The notes beneath the pieces were generated by a model. The model ran no database searches, was not told where the DNA came from, and saw only the letters and a program-made list of their open reading frames with translations. A DNA stretch of 64,000 nucleotides from Bacteroidota bacterium (GTDB lineage: Bacteria; Bacteroidota; Bacteroidia; Chitinophagales; Chitinophagaceae): NCBI GenBank assembly GCA_016868815.1, contig VGFQ01000011.1:1-64000 (forward strand), in the 5' to 3' direction. Positions 43,986 through 52,815 of this stretch are shown piece after piece. Both the position numbers and the translations under genes were made by a program. Numbering within the stretch: position 1 is the stretch's first letter; each line of letters opens with the position of its first letter.

Positions 43986-45050
43986 TCAGCGGTAGACCCG
44001 GACGTAATCGATCTCATAGATGGCACTGTTCAGATTGGGATCCACAGGACCTCCAAAATTACCACCCATGGCCAGGTTCAAGAGGATAAAGAAGTCTTTG
44101 TTGTACGGGATGGATGGGCTGTTGGCCACCGTGTGGAAAAGCTGCCCGTCGACATAGAACTGCAGGCTGCTGGCCATCCAGTCGAAGCGGTAGAGATGGA
44201 ACTCCGTGGTGGCATTTTGGATGAGGGTGCGCCCTACCACGGCATTGCCGCCCGATTTGCCTGGATAATGAAGGGCCGCTACGATGCGGTTGAGGTCGGA
44301 GCCGCGGTGTTCCATGATGTCGGCCTCCCCGCAGGCTGGCCAGCCGACGGTGCCGAAGTCGCCGCCCATCATCCAGATGGCCGGCCAGGTGCCGACGCCC
44401 GCGGGCACCTTCGCGCGTACTTCCACCCTGCCGTACTTGAATTCATACTTGCCCTTGGTGAGCAGTCGGGCCGACGTGAAGGGACTGCCGCTCAAGTTCT
44501 CTCGGATGGCCTTGATCTTCAGTACACCGTTCTCTACGGAGGCGTTCTCGACGCGGTTGGTGTAGTACTGCACCTCGTTGTTGCCCCAGCCGTTGGCACC
44601 GGTGCCGATGTCATATCCCCATTTTGCCGGATCGGGCGCGCCATTCTTGTCGAACTCGTCGGACCATGCCAGCGAGAGATTCCTGGGGGCTACCGTGACA
44701 ACCACATCCTTGGAGCCAGTGACCGACTTGCCGGCGGTGTTCTTTGCCGTCACCTTCACGGTGTAGGACAGGGTTCCCACGGTGGTATAGCTGTGCTGCA
44801 CCTTCCCATCGGCCGCATCCTTGAGGGTGCCATCACCCATCTCGAAGGAATAGGTGGAGGCATTGGTGGCCTGGGCGACGAAATCGACCTTCCCGGAGCC
44901 ATCATTGCTGACATTCGCTGTGATGACCAGGTTCGAAGGGGCCGGCTGCTCGACAGGGTCTGAGGTCGATGGCTTCTTGCAGCTGTTGGCGGTGCTCAAG
45001 GACGTAAGGCCCCAGGATGCGATGAATAGTATTTTGAACATGCCGCTCAT
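43986..45050 (-). CDS. GH16 family glycoside hydrolase lipoprotein with PKD domain
   Basis: A 354-residue surface or periplasmic enzyme. A signal peptide ends in STANSC (a slightly irregular lipobox), a PKD-like domain follows (about residues 38-118, VSNDGSGKVDFVAQATNASTYSFEMGDG), and the GH16 jelly roll fills the rest. The catalytic motif GEADIMEHRG provides the ExDxxE nucleophile and acid/base; PAIWMMG and ALHYPGKSGG fit GH16_3 laminarinases. The likely substrate is a beta-1,3- or mixed beta-1,3/1,4-glucan. It is the last gene of the SusCD locus and overlaps the preceding gene by ATGA. Confidence 0.93.
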   Translation of the reverse strand: MSGMFKILFIASWGLTSLSTANSCKKPSTSDPVEQPAPSNLVITANVSNDGSGKVDFVAQATNASTYSFEMGDGTLKDAADGKVQHSYTTVGTLSYTVKVTAKNTAGKSVTGSKDVVVTVAPRNLSLAWSDEFDKNGAPDPAKWGYDIGTGANGWGNNEVQYYTNRVENASVENGVLKIKAIRENLSGSPFTSARLLTKGKYEFKYGRVEVRAKVPAGVGTWPAIWMMGGDFGTVGWPACGEADIMEHRGSDLNRIVAALHYPGKSGGNAVVGRTLIQNATTEFHLYRFDWMASSLQFYVDGQLFHTVANSPSIPYNKDFFILLNLAMGGNFGGPVDPNLNSAIYEIDYVRVYR

Positions 45051-45946
45051 TTCACTTTGAGTTTCTGATACCAGGCCAGTCCGTCCGCCCCGATGGTACG
45101 CAAATGCATCTGGGTGGCAGTGAGAGAGAGAATTTCGTAGGTCTTGCTACCCAGTCCAATGCAGACCAAACCCTTGTCAGGCACCGTGAACTGTATCCGA
45201 GTAGAATTGGCGGGTGTACTCGCCGAGGTGGCATCACCGAAAGTAAGGTTTTTCACCCCCTTGGTGGCGATGGGATACTGGCCCTCTCCGCCGGTGAGTC
45301 CGTAGTAGCTCACGGCTGCTCCGATGACGAAGGTGGTGCCCTTGTTGTCGACATCCATCGTCACCTGTCCGACACCCGTCTTGGCGATGGTGATCTCGTC
45401 GTCGTAGAACCCATCGGCGGCCCGGCTGTTGGCACCTGCTGCATACCAGATGGGGGCAAACCCGTCCGAGGGCCCGACGCCGAAATGGCCGTCAGATGCC
45501 TTGTCACTCATCCATACCTTGGAGCTTCCGCCCGTGAGGTTCTGCAGGATCGCGGCGGGTATCTGGAAGGCGACGAAGACCTTCACCTTCTTGGAGAGGT
45601 TGCTGACGGTACCACCGGTACCCACCGCACTCACTGTGATGGTGAATTCATTAACGCCGGGCATCCCGTATTTGTAGGTGAAGCTTCCGGAGGGTATCAT
45701 CTGCACGTTGCCGTCTCCGAAGTCTATCTTGTAGGTGAGGGCCTTGTCGGCTTTGGCGGAGATGGCCACACGCCCCGTACCGTTTCCGTTCGGGTTGGTG
45801 GCGTCGGCGCCTTCGACGGTGGCCGTGAGCGTGAGCCCGGTTGGTGTCGTGATGTCGCCGAAGGCGTACTCCGTCTTCTCGCAGGAGCTGAGGAAGGCTG
45901 CAGACAGGAGGAGCAGTCGGGAGAGTCTTTGGATGAAGTTTCTCAT
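45047..45946 (-). CDS. PKD-domain surface lipoprotein of the locus, uncharacterised C-terminal domain
   Basis: A 299-residue lipoprotein with lipobox AFLSSC. Residues 35-130 form a PKD-type domain (KIDFGDGNVQMIPSGSFTYKYGMPG). The rest, beginning ILQNLTGGSSKVWMSDKASDGHFGVGPSDGF and including ADGFYDDEITI and ending LAWYQKLKVK, is a domain I have no name for; the TGGSSK.W...K...GHFGVGP pattern recurs beside GH16 enzymes in this phylum, as far as I recall. It probably binds the glycan at the surface. It lies between the repeat-bearing lipoprotein and the GH16 enzyme with tight spacing. Confidence 0.8.
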   Translation of the reverse strand: MRNFIQRLSRLLLLSAAFLSSCEKTEYAFGDITTPTGLTLTATVEGADATNPNGNGTGRVAISAKADKALTYKIDFGDGNVQMIPSGSFTYKYGMPGVNEFTITVSAVGTGGTVSNLSKKVKVFVAFQIPAAILQNLTGGSSKVWMSDKASDGHFGVGPSDGFAPIWYAAGANSRAADGFYDDEITIAKTGVGQVTMDVDNKGTTFVIGAAVSYYGLTGGEGQYPIATKGVKNLTFGDATSASTPANSTRIQFTVPDKGLVCIGLGSKTYEILSLTATQMHLRTIGADGLAWYQKLKVK

Positions 45947-45964
45947 ATCTCTGTTTTATTCCGG

Positions 45965-48019
45965 TCAGTTGAATCGGATGTCATCGAAGTACCAGGTGAA
46001 GTTCGAGGTGCCGTCGCCCACGGTGCCGAGGTCGAAGATGAGTACGACCTTGTGATAGCTGTTGGCCGTATTAATGGCACTGAAGTCGAAACTCAGATCC
46101 TCCCACTGGTTGGCCACAGTCGTGGTCACCTCTTTCTCGAAGGAGATGCCGCCGTTGGTCGCGTTCTCGACTTTCAGCAGCAGCTTGGCGCCCACGCGGG
46201 GAGAGTAGACTTTCACCCTCATCGTTTTGTTGGAGGGGAATGCGATGGCAGAGGGAAGATCGATGAAGCTGCCGCCCCATATCTGACCACCCGGGCCCTT
46301 TACCATCTTGCCTACCTTGTTGGATGTGTTGATGCCGGTCTTGAAGGGATTGTTGACCACGGAGGCATTGCCGCCGTCGAAGTTGAACCAGTTATAGGTC
46401 AACGTCGATGATTCGAAGTCGAGCGGTATCTGCAGTACATCGGCGGGTTTGACTTCCTGGCGGATGTCGTCGAAGTACCAGGTATAGTTTGCTGACCCGT
46501 TGCCGGCCGTACCAAGGTCAAAGATCAATACGACCTTCTGGTAGCTCTCGGCGGTGTTGATGGCGGAGAAGTCGAAGCTCAGGTCCTCCCATTGGTTCGC
46601 CACCGTCGTCGTGGCCTCTTTCTCGAAGAAGATGCCGCCGTTGGTCTGGTTCTCGACCTTCAACAGCAGCTTGGCACCCACGCGGGGAGAGTAGACCTTC
46701 ACTTTCATGAGTTTCTTGGAGGAGAAGTCGATCGGGCGGACGAGGCTGATGAAGGATCCGGCCCAGACTTCGGGTGCACCCTTGACCATGCGGCCCACTT
46801 TCGAAGATGTGTTGATGCCGCCGCTGGAGGGGTTGTTCTCCACGCTGGACACGCCCCCGCCGAAATTTACGAAGTCATATGCCAGGCCTGATGACTCGAA
46901 AGTCAGCGGCAGCACAAGCTCGTCGATGGTGTTGGTCTGGCGGAGATCGTCGAATAGAAAGGTGAAGTTCGGGCCGCCGGCGCCCATGGTACCCAGTTCG
47001 AAGATCAGCACGACGTTGTTGTAGGAATTGGCCGCATTGATGGTGCGGAAGTCAAAGACGAGGTCCTCCCACTGATTGGCAACGGTAGTGGTAACTTCCT
47101 TTTCGAAGTTGATCCCGCCGTTGGCCGAGTTCTCAACTTTGAGCAGAACCTTGGCTCCCACACGGGGTGAGAAAACCTTCATGCGCAAGACTTTGTTGAC
47201 GGAGAAGTCGATCGGGCTACTCAGGGTGATCAGACTGCCGCCCCATACCTGACCGGCGCTCTTCACCATGCGTCCAACCTTGGCAGAGGCGTTGATGCCA
47301 CCCGGGCTAGGATTGTTGACGACCGTTGTGCTGCCACCGTCGAAATTTATCCAGTTGTAGGTCTGCCCGGCCGTCTCGAAGTCGAGCGGCAACAAAAGGG
47401 GCAGGCTGATGGTGATCTGCTTCGTCACGGTCGTGGTGGCCGCACCGCCGCTGTAAGCCGTCACTTTTATGGTGTATGTTCCGGGCTTCGCATAGGTGTA
47501 GGTGACGTTTTCACCCTCCAGGAACGACCTGGGCACCTCGTTGGGATCCTCGCCCCACCAGATGCGGAACATCGTCTCGTAACTGGCCTTGGCCGTGACG
47601 TTGTACTTGAAAGCGCTGGAAGGGTCCACGGTAGCGGTCACCTCCATGTTCTCGGGTGCCCGGAAGGAGACCGTGAGTTTCTGGATGGCCTCGGTTGTCT
47701 TGCCATTCACCTGGACACCCACGACCTTGACGTCGTAGTTTCCTTCGGCATACTTTCTTTTCACGTTTCCGCCCGACTCGACCTTGGCGGGAGCCGTCGT
47801 TCCGTCGCCGAAGTATACATTGTAATAGGCGATGCCCTCACCGTTCGGATAGATGGTGACCATGCCCGAGTTATCCTGTGTGATGTCGAACATCGCGGTA
47901 AGCTTGGCAGGTGCGGCTCCAGCTTCTGCGAAGGCGGTATCCTCGTATGAGACCTTCTGACAGCCTCCCATGAGTATGAGGGGAAGCATCAGGGCTGGGA
48001 GGTATTTTCTTATATTCAT
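45965..48019 (-). CDS. Surface glycan-binding-like lipoprotein with three tandem modules
   Basis: A 684-residue lipoprotein (lipobox LMGGC, Cys20). Two PKD-like domains occupy about residues 38-205 (VYFGDGTTAPAKV and WWGEDPNEVPRSF). Then come three copies of a 150-residue beta-sandwich-like module at about 210-360, 370-520 and 531-682. Each opens PLDFE-x5-YNW-x-NFDGG, carries GGIN-x-S-x-KVGRMVK, a central SPRVGAK-LLLKVEN and VTTTVANQWEDLSFDFS, and ends WYFDDIR. The sequence resembles carbohydrate-binding modules found on beta-glucanases. It occupies the slot after SusD where surface glycan-binding proteins lie. Confidence 0.85.
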   Translation of the reverse strand: MNIRKYLPALMLPLILMGGCQKVSYEDTAFAEAGAAPAKLTAMFDITQDNSGMVTIYPNGEGIAYYNVYFGDGTTAPAKVESGGNVKRKYAEGNYDVKVVGVQVNGKTTEAIQKLTVSFRAPENMEVTATVDPSSAFKYNVTAKASYETMFRIWWGEDPNEVPRSFLEGENVTYTYAKPGTYTIKVTAYSGGAATTTVTKQITISLPLLLPLDFETAGQTYNWINFDGGSTTVVNNPSPGGINASAKVGRMVKSAGQVWGGSLITLSSPIDFSVNKVLRMKVFSPRVGAKVLLKVENSANGGINFEKEVTTTVANQWEDLVFDFRTINAANSYNNVVLIFELGTMGAGGPNFTFLFDDLRQTNTIDELVLPLTFESSGLAYDFVNFGGGVSSVENNPSSGGINTSSKVGRMVKGAPEVWAGSFISLVRPIDFSSKKLMKVKVYSPRVGAKLLLKVENQTNGGIFFEKEATTTVANQWEDLSFDFSAINTAESYQKVVLIFDLGTAGNGSANYTWYFDDIRQEVKPADVLQIPLDFESSTLTYNWFNFDGGNASVVNNPFKTGINTSNKVGKMVKGPGGQIWGGSFIDLPSAIAFPSNKTMRVKVYSPRVGAKLLLKVENATNGGISFEKEVTTTVANQWEDLSFDFSAINTANSYHKVVLIFDLGTVGDGTSNFTWYFDDIRFN
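45974..47392 (-). repeat. Three tandem module copies inside the surface lipoprotein gene
   Basis: DNA coding for modules 1 (47392-46940), 2 (46912-46460) and 3 (46429-45974). The period between modules 1 and 2 is exactly 160 codons and between 2 and 3 is 161-162. Long stretches are nearly identical at the protein level, most of all the KVEN...EKE.TTTVANQWEDL block, which points to recent duplication or gene conversion. Confidence 0.9.
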
Positions 48020-48043
48020 TTGTTTCGGTTTAGCGGTTCGCGA

Positions 48044-49525
48044 TCAATACCCGGGATTCTGGTTGAGGCCGGAGATGTCTACCTCCTGCTGTGGGATGGG
48101 GAATACCTCGTTGCGACCGACCTTGAAGCCGGTGATCTTGGCGGCTGCCTGGCCTGTCCGGACCAGGTCAAAGAACCGATCACCCTCCATGGCAAGTTCC
48201 AGCCTACGCTCATCCCAGATGGCCTGGCGAAGGGCGGCACCCGTTGCCGTGACATTATGCAGATTGTCGCCGAAGGCACGCTGACGGACGCGGTTGAGAT
48301 AGCCTTGTGCCTTGGCATCGTTCGGCGATGCCGCGCGGTTGAAGGCTTCTGCTGCCATCAACAAAACGTCGGCATAGCGGATGGTGCGGTAGTTGTTCAG
48401 CCAGTTGAGCTCGATCTGACCCGAGGTCTCTCCCTTGCGCGGATGGTACTTGTGGTTGTACAGCCCGGTGTTGCGATAGGGTGCCACGAGATAGGTGATG
48501 TTCATGGCGGGGTTGGCGTTCTTATAGGCCTCGATGTTGAGGATTGTCGCATCCTTGCGCGTATCACCGGCTGCATAGGAGGCGGCCAACTCCTTGGTGG
48601 GGAGGTTGATGCTCCAGCCGGAGGCGTAGGGACTGGTGCCGCCGAGGTTGCGCACCCCGCACATCTGTACGGCAAGGTTACCCTGTCCACGGCCTGGGTT
48701 CGACCAGTCGTAGAAGGGACTCACATTGGAGTACTGGATCTCGAAGACCGACTCGGGACCGTTCTCGCCTGCCTGCAAAAAGAGGTCGCCGAACTTCGTT
48801 ACCAACGAGAAGGGACCGTTCACCACGTTCTCGAGCATCGCGGCGGCCGCGTCGAACTTGTTCTGATACAGCAGCGCCTTCCCGAGCAGGGCCTGGGCCG
48901 CCGGGCGCGTGATACGACCCTTCTGCACGTTCACGACAGGCAGCATGCGAATGGCTTCGGTGAGATCCGCTTCGATCTGCTTGTAGACGTCTGCCTTGGG
49001 GGCGCGCTGGAACTTGCGGGAGTCGCTTGCCGTCAGGCGCTTCTCCGTGAACAGGGGGACATCGCCGAACATGCGTATCAGCTCGAAGTAATAGTATGCC
49101 CTGAGGAAGTAGACCTCTCCATACAGGGCGTCCTTGCCTGCGAAGTCAAGCCTCACCTTGTTTTCATGCAGGTAGTTGGCGCGGTTGATGCCTTCGTAGC
49201 AAGACCTCCACGCTTCTGTCAGGTAGAAGTTGACAGGGTTGACCTGATAGTCGTCTATCTGCTGAAGGCCGATCACATCGGTGGCATTCTCACCGCCGGT
49301 GACGGAGTTGTCGGAGGCAACGTCTCCGATGACGGGATTGGCATAGAGCCACTGCAGAGGGCTGTAGGTACCGATGGCCATCTTCCGGTAGTCGTCGGGG
49401 GTCTTGAGGTAGTCTTCGGAAGTGATCTGGAAGTCCTCATGCGGATCGTAGTCCACAAACTTGCTGCAGCCCGTCGCGACGAAGAGGATCGAAGCCAGCA
49501 GGAGTGCGTATATTCTTTTTTCCAT
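48044..49525 (-). CDS. SusD/RagB family nutrient-binding outer-membrane lipoprotein
   Basis: A 493-residue lipoprotein (LFVATGC) that caps the SusC channel and binds glycan at the surface. It has the N-terminal SusD-like region (FVDYDPHEDFQ, then GVNRANYLHENKVR-type helix pair), tetratricopeptide-like helices (AAQALLGKALLYQNKFDAAAAML) and the C-terminal SusD signature ADVLLMAAEAFNRAASPNDAKAQGYLNRVRQRAFG followed by AIWDERRLELAMEGDRFFDLVRTG. The start at 49525 (MEKRIYAL) puts the signal peptide first. It follows SusC after 20 bases. Confidence 0.96.
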   Translation of the reverse strand: MEKRIYALLLASILFVATGCSKFVDYDPHEDFQITSEDYLKTPDDYRKMAIGTYSPLQWLYANPVIGDVASDNSVTGGENATDVIGLQQIDDYQVNPVNFYLTEAWRSCYEGINRANYLHENKVRLDFAGKDALYGEVYFLRAYYYFELIRMFGDVPLFTEKRLTASDSRKFQRAPKADVYKQIEADLTEAIRMLPVVNVQKGRITRPAAQALLGKALLYQNKFDAAAAMLENVVNGPFSLVTKFGDLFLQAGENGPESVFEIQYSNVSPFYDWSNPGRGQGNLAVQMCGVRNLGGTSPYASGWSINLPTKELAASYAAGDTRKDATILNIEAYKNANPAMNITYLVAPYRNTGLYNHKYHPRKGETSGQIELNWLNNYRTIRYADVLLMAAEAFNRAASPNDAKAQGYLNRVRQRAFGDNLHNVTATGAALRQAIWDERRLELAMEGDRFFDLVRTGQAAAKITGFKVGRNEVFPIPQQEVDISGLNQNPGY

Positions 49526-49544
49526 GTGATACTTTGAAAAGGTT

Positions 49545-52500
49545 TCAGAATTTGAGGTCAAGGCCGACGGCATAGGAACGGGCCTGGGGATAGGCCCCCC
49601 TGTCGAGGCCCGTATCGAAGATGCCGCCTGAGATCTCGGGATCGAAGCCAGTATACTGTGTCAGCGTGATGAGGTTGCGTGCCTGCACATAGAGCCGAAG
49701 CCGGCCGATGCCGAGGCGTGAGAGGCCCTGTGACGGCAAGGTATACCCCAGTTGCAGGTTCTTCCATTTAATGAAAGAGCCGTCCTCCACATAGCGGTCG
49801 GATGCGCGGGTGTTATTGTTGGCATCTATGAACGTGTAGCGGGGCGTATTGGCGTCGTTGGTGCTGCCCACGCCCGTCCAGCGGCCCAACACGCTGCGAA
49901 ACTTGTTGGTCATGGCGAGATTGCGCTCATAGGCGCGATACACGTCATTCCCGACAGAGGCATAGAGGAAGGAACTCAGATCGAAACCGCGGTACTCGAT
50001 GCTGAGCGACCAGCCCATTGTGAAGTCGGGGAACGGATTGCCGATCTGCGTGCGGTCGTCCGAATTGATGACACCATCGCCGTTGACATCGACAAAGCGG
50101 ATGTCTCCCGGCTGCGCACCCGGCTGGGCCGCATGCTTGGCGATGTCGGCGGCATTCTGAAACAGTCCATCCGTCTTATATCCGAAAAAATATCCGGGTG
50201 CAAATCCTTTCTCGAAGCGGGTCACACTCTGCGAGGGGATGCCGTAGCCGCCACCGTTGATCAAACCGTTGTTGGTCTCGGTGACGAGGTTGTCGGCATG
50301 GGTGTAGGTGAGGTTCGTAGAGATGCGGAAGTCTTTGCCGAACTTGTCGGTGTAGCCGAGCGTCACCTCATAGCCGGTCGTCCGGGTGGTGCCGATGTTG
50401 GCCACCGGCAAGGCGGCCGTGCCGAGGTAGAGGGAGAGGGTCGGGGTGAAGAGCAGTCCGCTGATATCGCGACGGAAATAGTCGGCCGAGAGGCTCAGCT
50501 TGTCTTTCGCAAACCGAAGGTCGAGGCCTCCATTGAGTTGGGCCTGCTTTTCCCATTTCAGGTCGTCGTTCCGGAAGGAGGCAATGGTAGCGCCTACGGA
50601 GGTAGGTTCGTTACCAAAGGTATAGCCAGCGTTCTGGCCCACGTTGTACGCGTACAGCAGCGTCGAGATCCGCTGATATTGTGGGTTCACGTTCTCATTG
50701 CCCGTGACGCCCCAGCTGCCGCGCAGCTTGAGGAGGTCGATGCCCTTGGCCTTAAAGAACTGCTCGTTGGAGACGACCCATCCGAGGGAGCCGGAGAAGA
50801 AGTCGGCGAACTTGTTGTTGGCCCCGAAGGCGTACGAACCATCCCGGCGCAGCGTCGCGGATGCCAGGTAGCGACCGTCATGGTCGTAGTCGGCGCGACC
50901 GAAGTAGGAGAGGTTCCTGCGCTCATATTGGTAGGAGCCCACGTCGAGACCATTGGTGGTTGCGATGCCCGTGGCGGATGAAATGTCAGCGAAGGCCCAT
51001 GAGTTGAAGGGCACATCCTGACGCGAGCCGCTGAGGTTGCTGCCCGTGACCTTGGCCATGGAGAACCCGGCGACCAGGTCGAGGGCCCCCTTGCCCCCCA
51101 CGGTCTTGTGGTAGCCGGCGAAATTCTCGAAGGTGTAATTGAAATACTGAGTGCGGTACTCGTATACGTTGTTGTGCGCTCCCGGCCGGGGTGTGCCGTC
51201 GGCATAGAGGGTGGAGTTGATATGGGCGGCGCCGTAGTAGGACAGCGGCGTGAAGGCCTTGCCTGAGACATCGGCATTCGTGTATCCGAACCGGGAGGTG
51301 AGCTTCAAGTCCTTCATTGGTTCATATTGCAACTCAAGCTTCCCGTACAATTTGTTCGTGAGCCCCTGGTTGTAGCTGTCCTGCAGCTGAGTGAGGGGGT
51401 TCACGATCTCCGAGAGGATGCGGGGGCTCGTGCTGTAGGCGCCATAAGTACCCGGAAAGTTATTGAGTACCGGTACGGTGGGGTCGAAGTTCAGGGCATT
51501 GGATATGACTGAGTTGATAGCGTTCTCCGGAATACCCGAGTTGCGGATGTTGGTATAGGTGGTATTGGATGTGAACTTCAGCTTCGATGTCAGATCGAAC
51601 ACCAGGTTGGCGGTGCCATTGAGGCGATTGAAGTACGATTTGTCACCACCTCCGACGATGCCTTCCTGTGTCAGGTAGCCGCCGGACAAGAAATAGGAAA
51701 CACGGTCGCTGCCACCTCGGGCGGACACGGTATGGGTCTGCATCGGGGATCGCTTGAAGATCTGGCTCTGCCAGTCGGTCCCGACACCCAGTGCGGCGAT
51801 GTTCTCGAAGGCGAGCTTCCCGCCCGAGACCATGCTGCCCTCGTTGAGGATGGAAGCGTATTCGGTCGCATTTAGCACGCCGACCTGGTTGAGTACTTCC
51901 TGCATGGCGTAGTTGCCACTATAGCTGAACTCCGTCTTCTGATTCCGCCGTCCGCTCTTGGTGGTCACCACGATGACCCCGTTGCCGCCCTTGACACCGT
52001 AGATCGCAGTAGCCGCGGCATCCTTCAGAACATTCATTGATTCAATGTCGGCGGGGTTGATGCTGTTCAGATCGTCGAGGGTCTGGATAGATCCGTCCAC
52101 TACCACTACGGGATCCGTGCCCGTGTAGGAGGGAATGCCCCGGATGAGCACCGTCGGCTTGACGCCGGGAGAGCCGGTCGACACCACCGTCACACCCGCT
52201 GCCCGGCCTTGCAGGGCGTCTTCGGCCCTGACCGGCTTCAGCTTCTCGATCTCGGCGCCCTTCACCGTAGAGATGGCCCCCGAGACACGGGTGAAGCGCT
52301 GTACGCCATATCCTACGACCACTACATCTTCTAGGATCGTGGCCGAGGGCTGTAGGACGAAGTGTAGGGTCTCCTGGGCGACTGGCAGCTGTGCCGACTC
52401 GTAGCCAACCGATGTCGCTGCCAGAAAACGATCCTCTGGACCTACAGTGATCGTAAACCTTCCAGACGCATCGGTCGATGTGCCTGTACGGCCTCCGACC

Positions 52501-52640
52501 ACACGTACAGAGGCCTCGCCCAGCGGCTTTCCAGATGGGTCCGATACGGTCCCGGCTACCTGCCGCAGTTGAGCCTGCGCCGACAGGATACCGAACAACA
52601 GGACCAACAGGACCTGCCCTCGATAGATAGGTATTCTCAT
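49545..52640 (-). CDS. SusC/RagA family TonB-linked outer-membrane protein
   Basis: A 1031-residue TonB-dependent channel that imports oligosaccharides together with its SusD partner. After the signal peptide (ILSAQAQ) comes a carboxypeptidase-like regulatory domain (VAGTVSDPSGKPLGEASVRVVGG), a plug with VVVVGYGVQRFTRVSGAI and the SusC signature VVVVDGSIQTLDDLNSINPADIESMNVLKDAAATAIYG, then the 22-strand barrel ending in an aromatic YAVGLDLKF. The start at 52640 (MRIPIYRG) is used; the earlier ATG at 52682 lies in the regulatory gap. It is the first gene of the locus and is divergent from the regulator. Confidence 0.97.
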   Translation of the reverse strand: MRIPIYRGQVLLVLLFGILSAQAQLRQVAGTVSDPSGKPLGEASVRVVGGRTGTSTDASGRFTITVGPEDRFLAATSVGYESAQLPVAQETLHFVLQPSATILEDVVVVGYGVQRFTRVSGAISTVKGAEIEKLKPVRAEDALQGRAAGVTVVSTGSPGVKPTVLIRGIPSYTGTDPVVVVDGSIQTLDDLNSINPADIESMNVLKDAAATAIYGVKGGNGVIVVTTKSGRRNQKTEFSYSGNYAMQEVLNQVGVLNATEYASILNEGSMVSGGKLAFENIAALGVGTDWQSQIFKRSPMQTHTVSARGGSDRVSYFLSGGYLTQEGIVGGGDKSYFNRLNGTANLVFDLTSKLKFTSNTTYTNIRNSGIPENAINSVISNALNFDPTVPVLNNFPGTYGAYSTSPRILSEIVNPLTQLQDSYNQGLTNKLYGKLELQYEPMKDLKLTSRFGYTNADVSGKAFTPLSYYGAAHINSTLYADGTPRPGAHNNVYEYRTQYFNYTFENFAGYHKTVGGKGALDLVAGFSMAKVTGSNLSGSRQDVPFNSWAFADISSATGIATTNGLDVGSYQYERRNLSYFGRADYDHDGRYLASATLRRDGSYAFGANNKFADFFSGSLGWVVSNEQFFKAKGIDLLKLRGSWGVTGNENVNPQYQRISTLLYAYNVGQNAGYTFGNEPTSVGATIASFRNDDLKWEKQAQLNGGLDLRFAKDKLSLSADYFRRDISGLLFTPTLSLYLGTAALPVANIGTTRTTGYEVTLGYTDKFGKDFRISTNLTYTHADNLVTETNNGLINGGGYGIPSQSVTRFEKGFAPGYFFGYKTDGLFQNAADIAKHAAQPGAQPGDIRFVDVNGDGVINSDDRTQIGNPFPDFTMGWSLSIEYRGFDLSSFLYASVGNDVYRAYERNLAMTNKFRSVLGRWTGVGSTNDANTPRYTFIDANNNTRASDRYVEDGSFIKWKNLQLGYTLPSQGLSRLGIGRLRLYVQARNLITLTQYTGFDPEISGGIFDTGLDRGAYPQARSYAVGLDLKF

Positions 52641-52701
52641 ATGGCAATTGATTTGATTATAACCACTGATTGACAATTGCAATATTAAATGGTATGGGCA
52701 A

Positions 52702-52729
52702 TCATGATGTGGAAAGAACTACATCATGA
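52702..52729. promoter_or_regulatory. Inverted repeat between susC-like gene and regulator
   Basis: TCATGATGT and ACATCATGA are perfect nine-base arms around a ten-base spacer. The site lies 62-89 bases upstream of the susC-like start. Its right arm is also the first copy of the TACATC direct repeat. This is a good candidate operator for the divergent LuxR-type regulator. Confidence 0.6.
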
Positions 52730-52792
52730 CTACATCAATATGGTAATATAGATTGATTTTCAATATATTTTTATTACATCCATAATACATCA
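52720..52792 (+). repeat. Phased TACATC(A) direct repeats, 11-bp period
   Basis: TACATCA starts at 52720, 52731 and 52786 and TACATCC at 52775. The intervals are 11, 44 and 11 bases, all multiples of 11, so all four face the same side of the helix. Two copies flank the likely susC-like promoter zone and two sit just before the regulator's promoter. Confidence 0.65.
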
Positions 52793-52807
52793 TATCCCAG
52801 ACCACCC

Positions 52808-52815
52808 TACCTTTA
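52808..52815 (+). promoter_or_regulatory. Possible -7 element of the regulator
   Basis: TACCTTTA, one base off TAnnTTTG, runs into the first ATG of the regulator ORF. If it is the -7 element, transcription starts near 52822 and translation must begin at the in-frame ATG at 52830 or 52842. Confidence 0.35.

Noticed and set aside
45104-46411. A 435-codon plus-strand ORF opposite the PKD lipoprotein genes
   Set aside because: It lies antisense to two clearly coding lipoprotein genes, has no recognisable domain, and its Gly/Asp/Val/His-rich composition is typical of a shadow frame in GC-rich DNA.
48020-49537. A 505-codon plus-strand ORF opposite the SusD gene
   Set aside because: It is fully antisense to an intact SusD gene and shows only shadow composition.
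49752-50981. A 409-codon plus-strand ORF opposite the SusC gene
   Set aside because: Antisense to the SusC barrel; no domain, no plausible start context.
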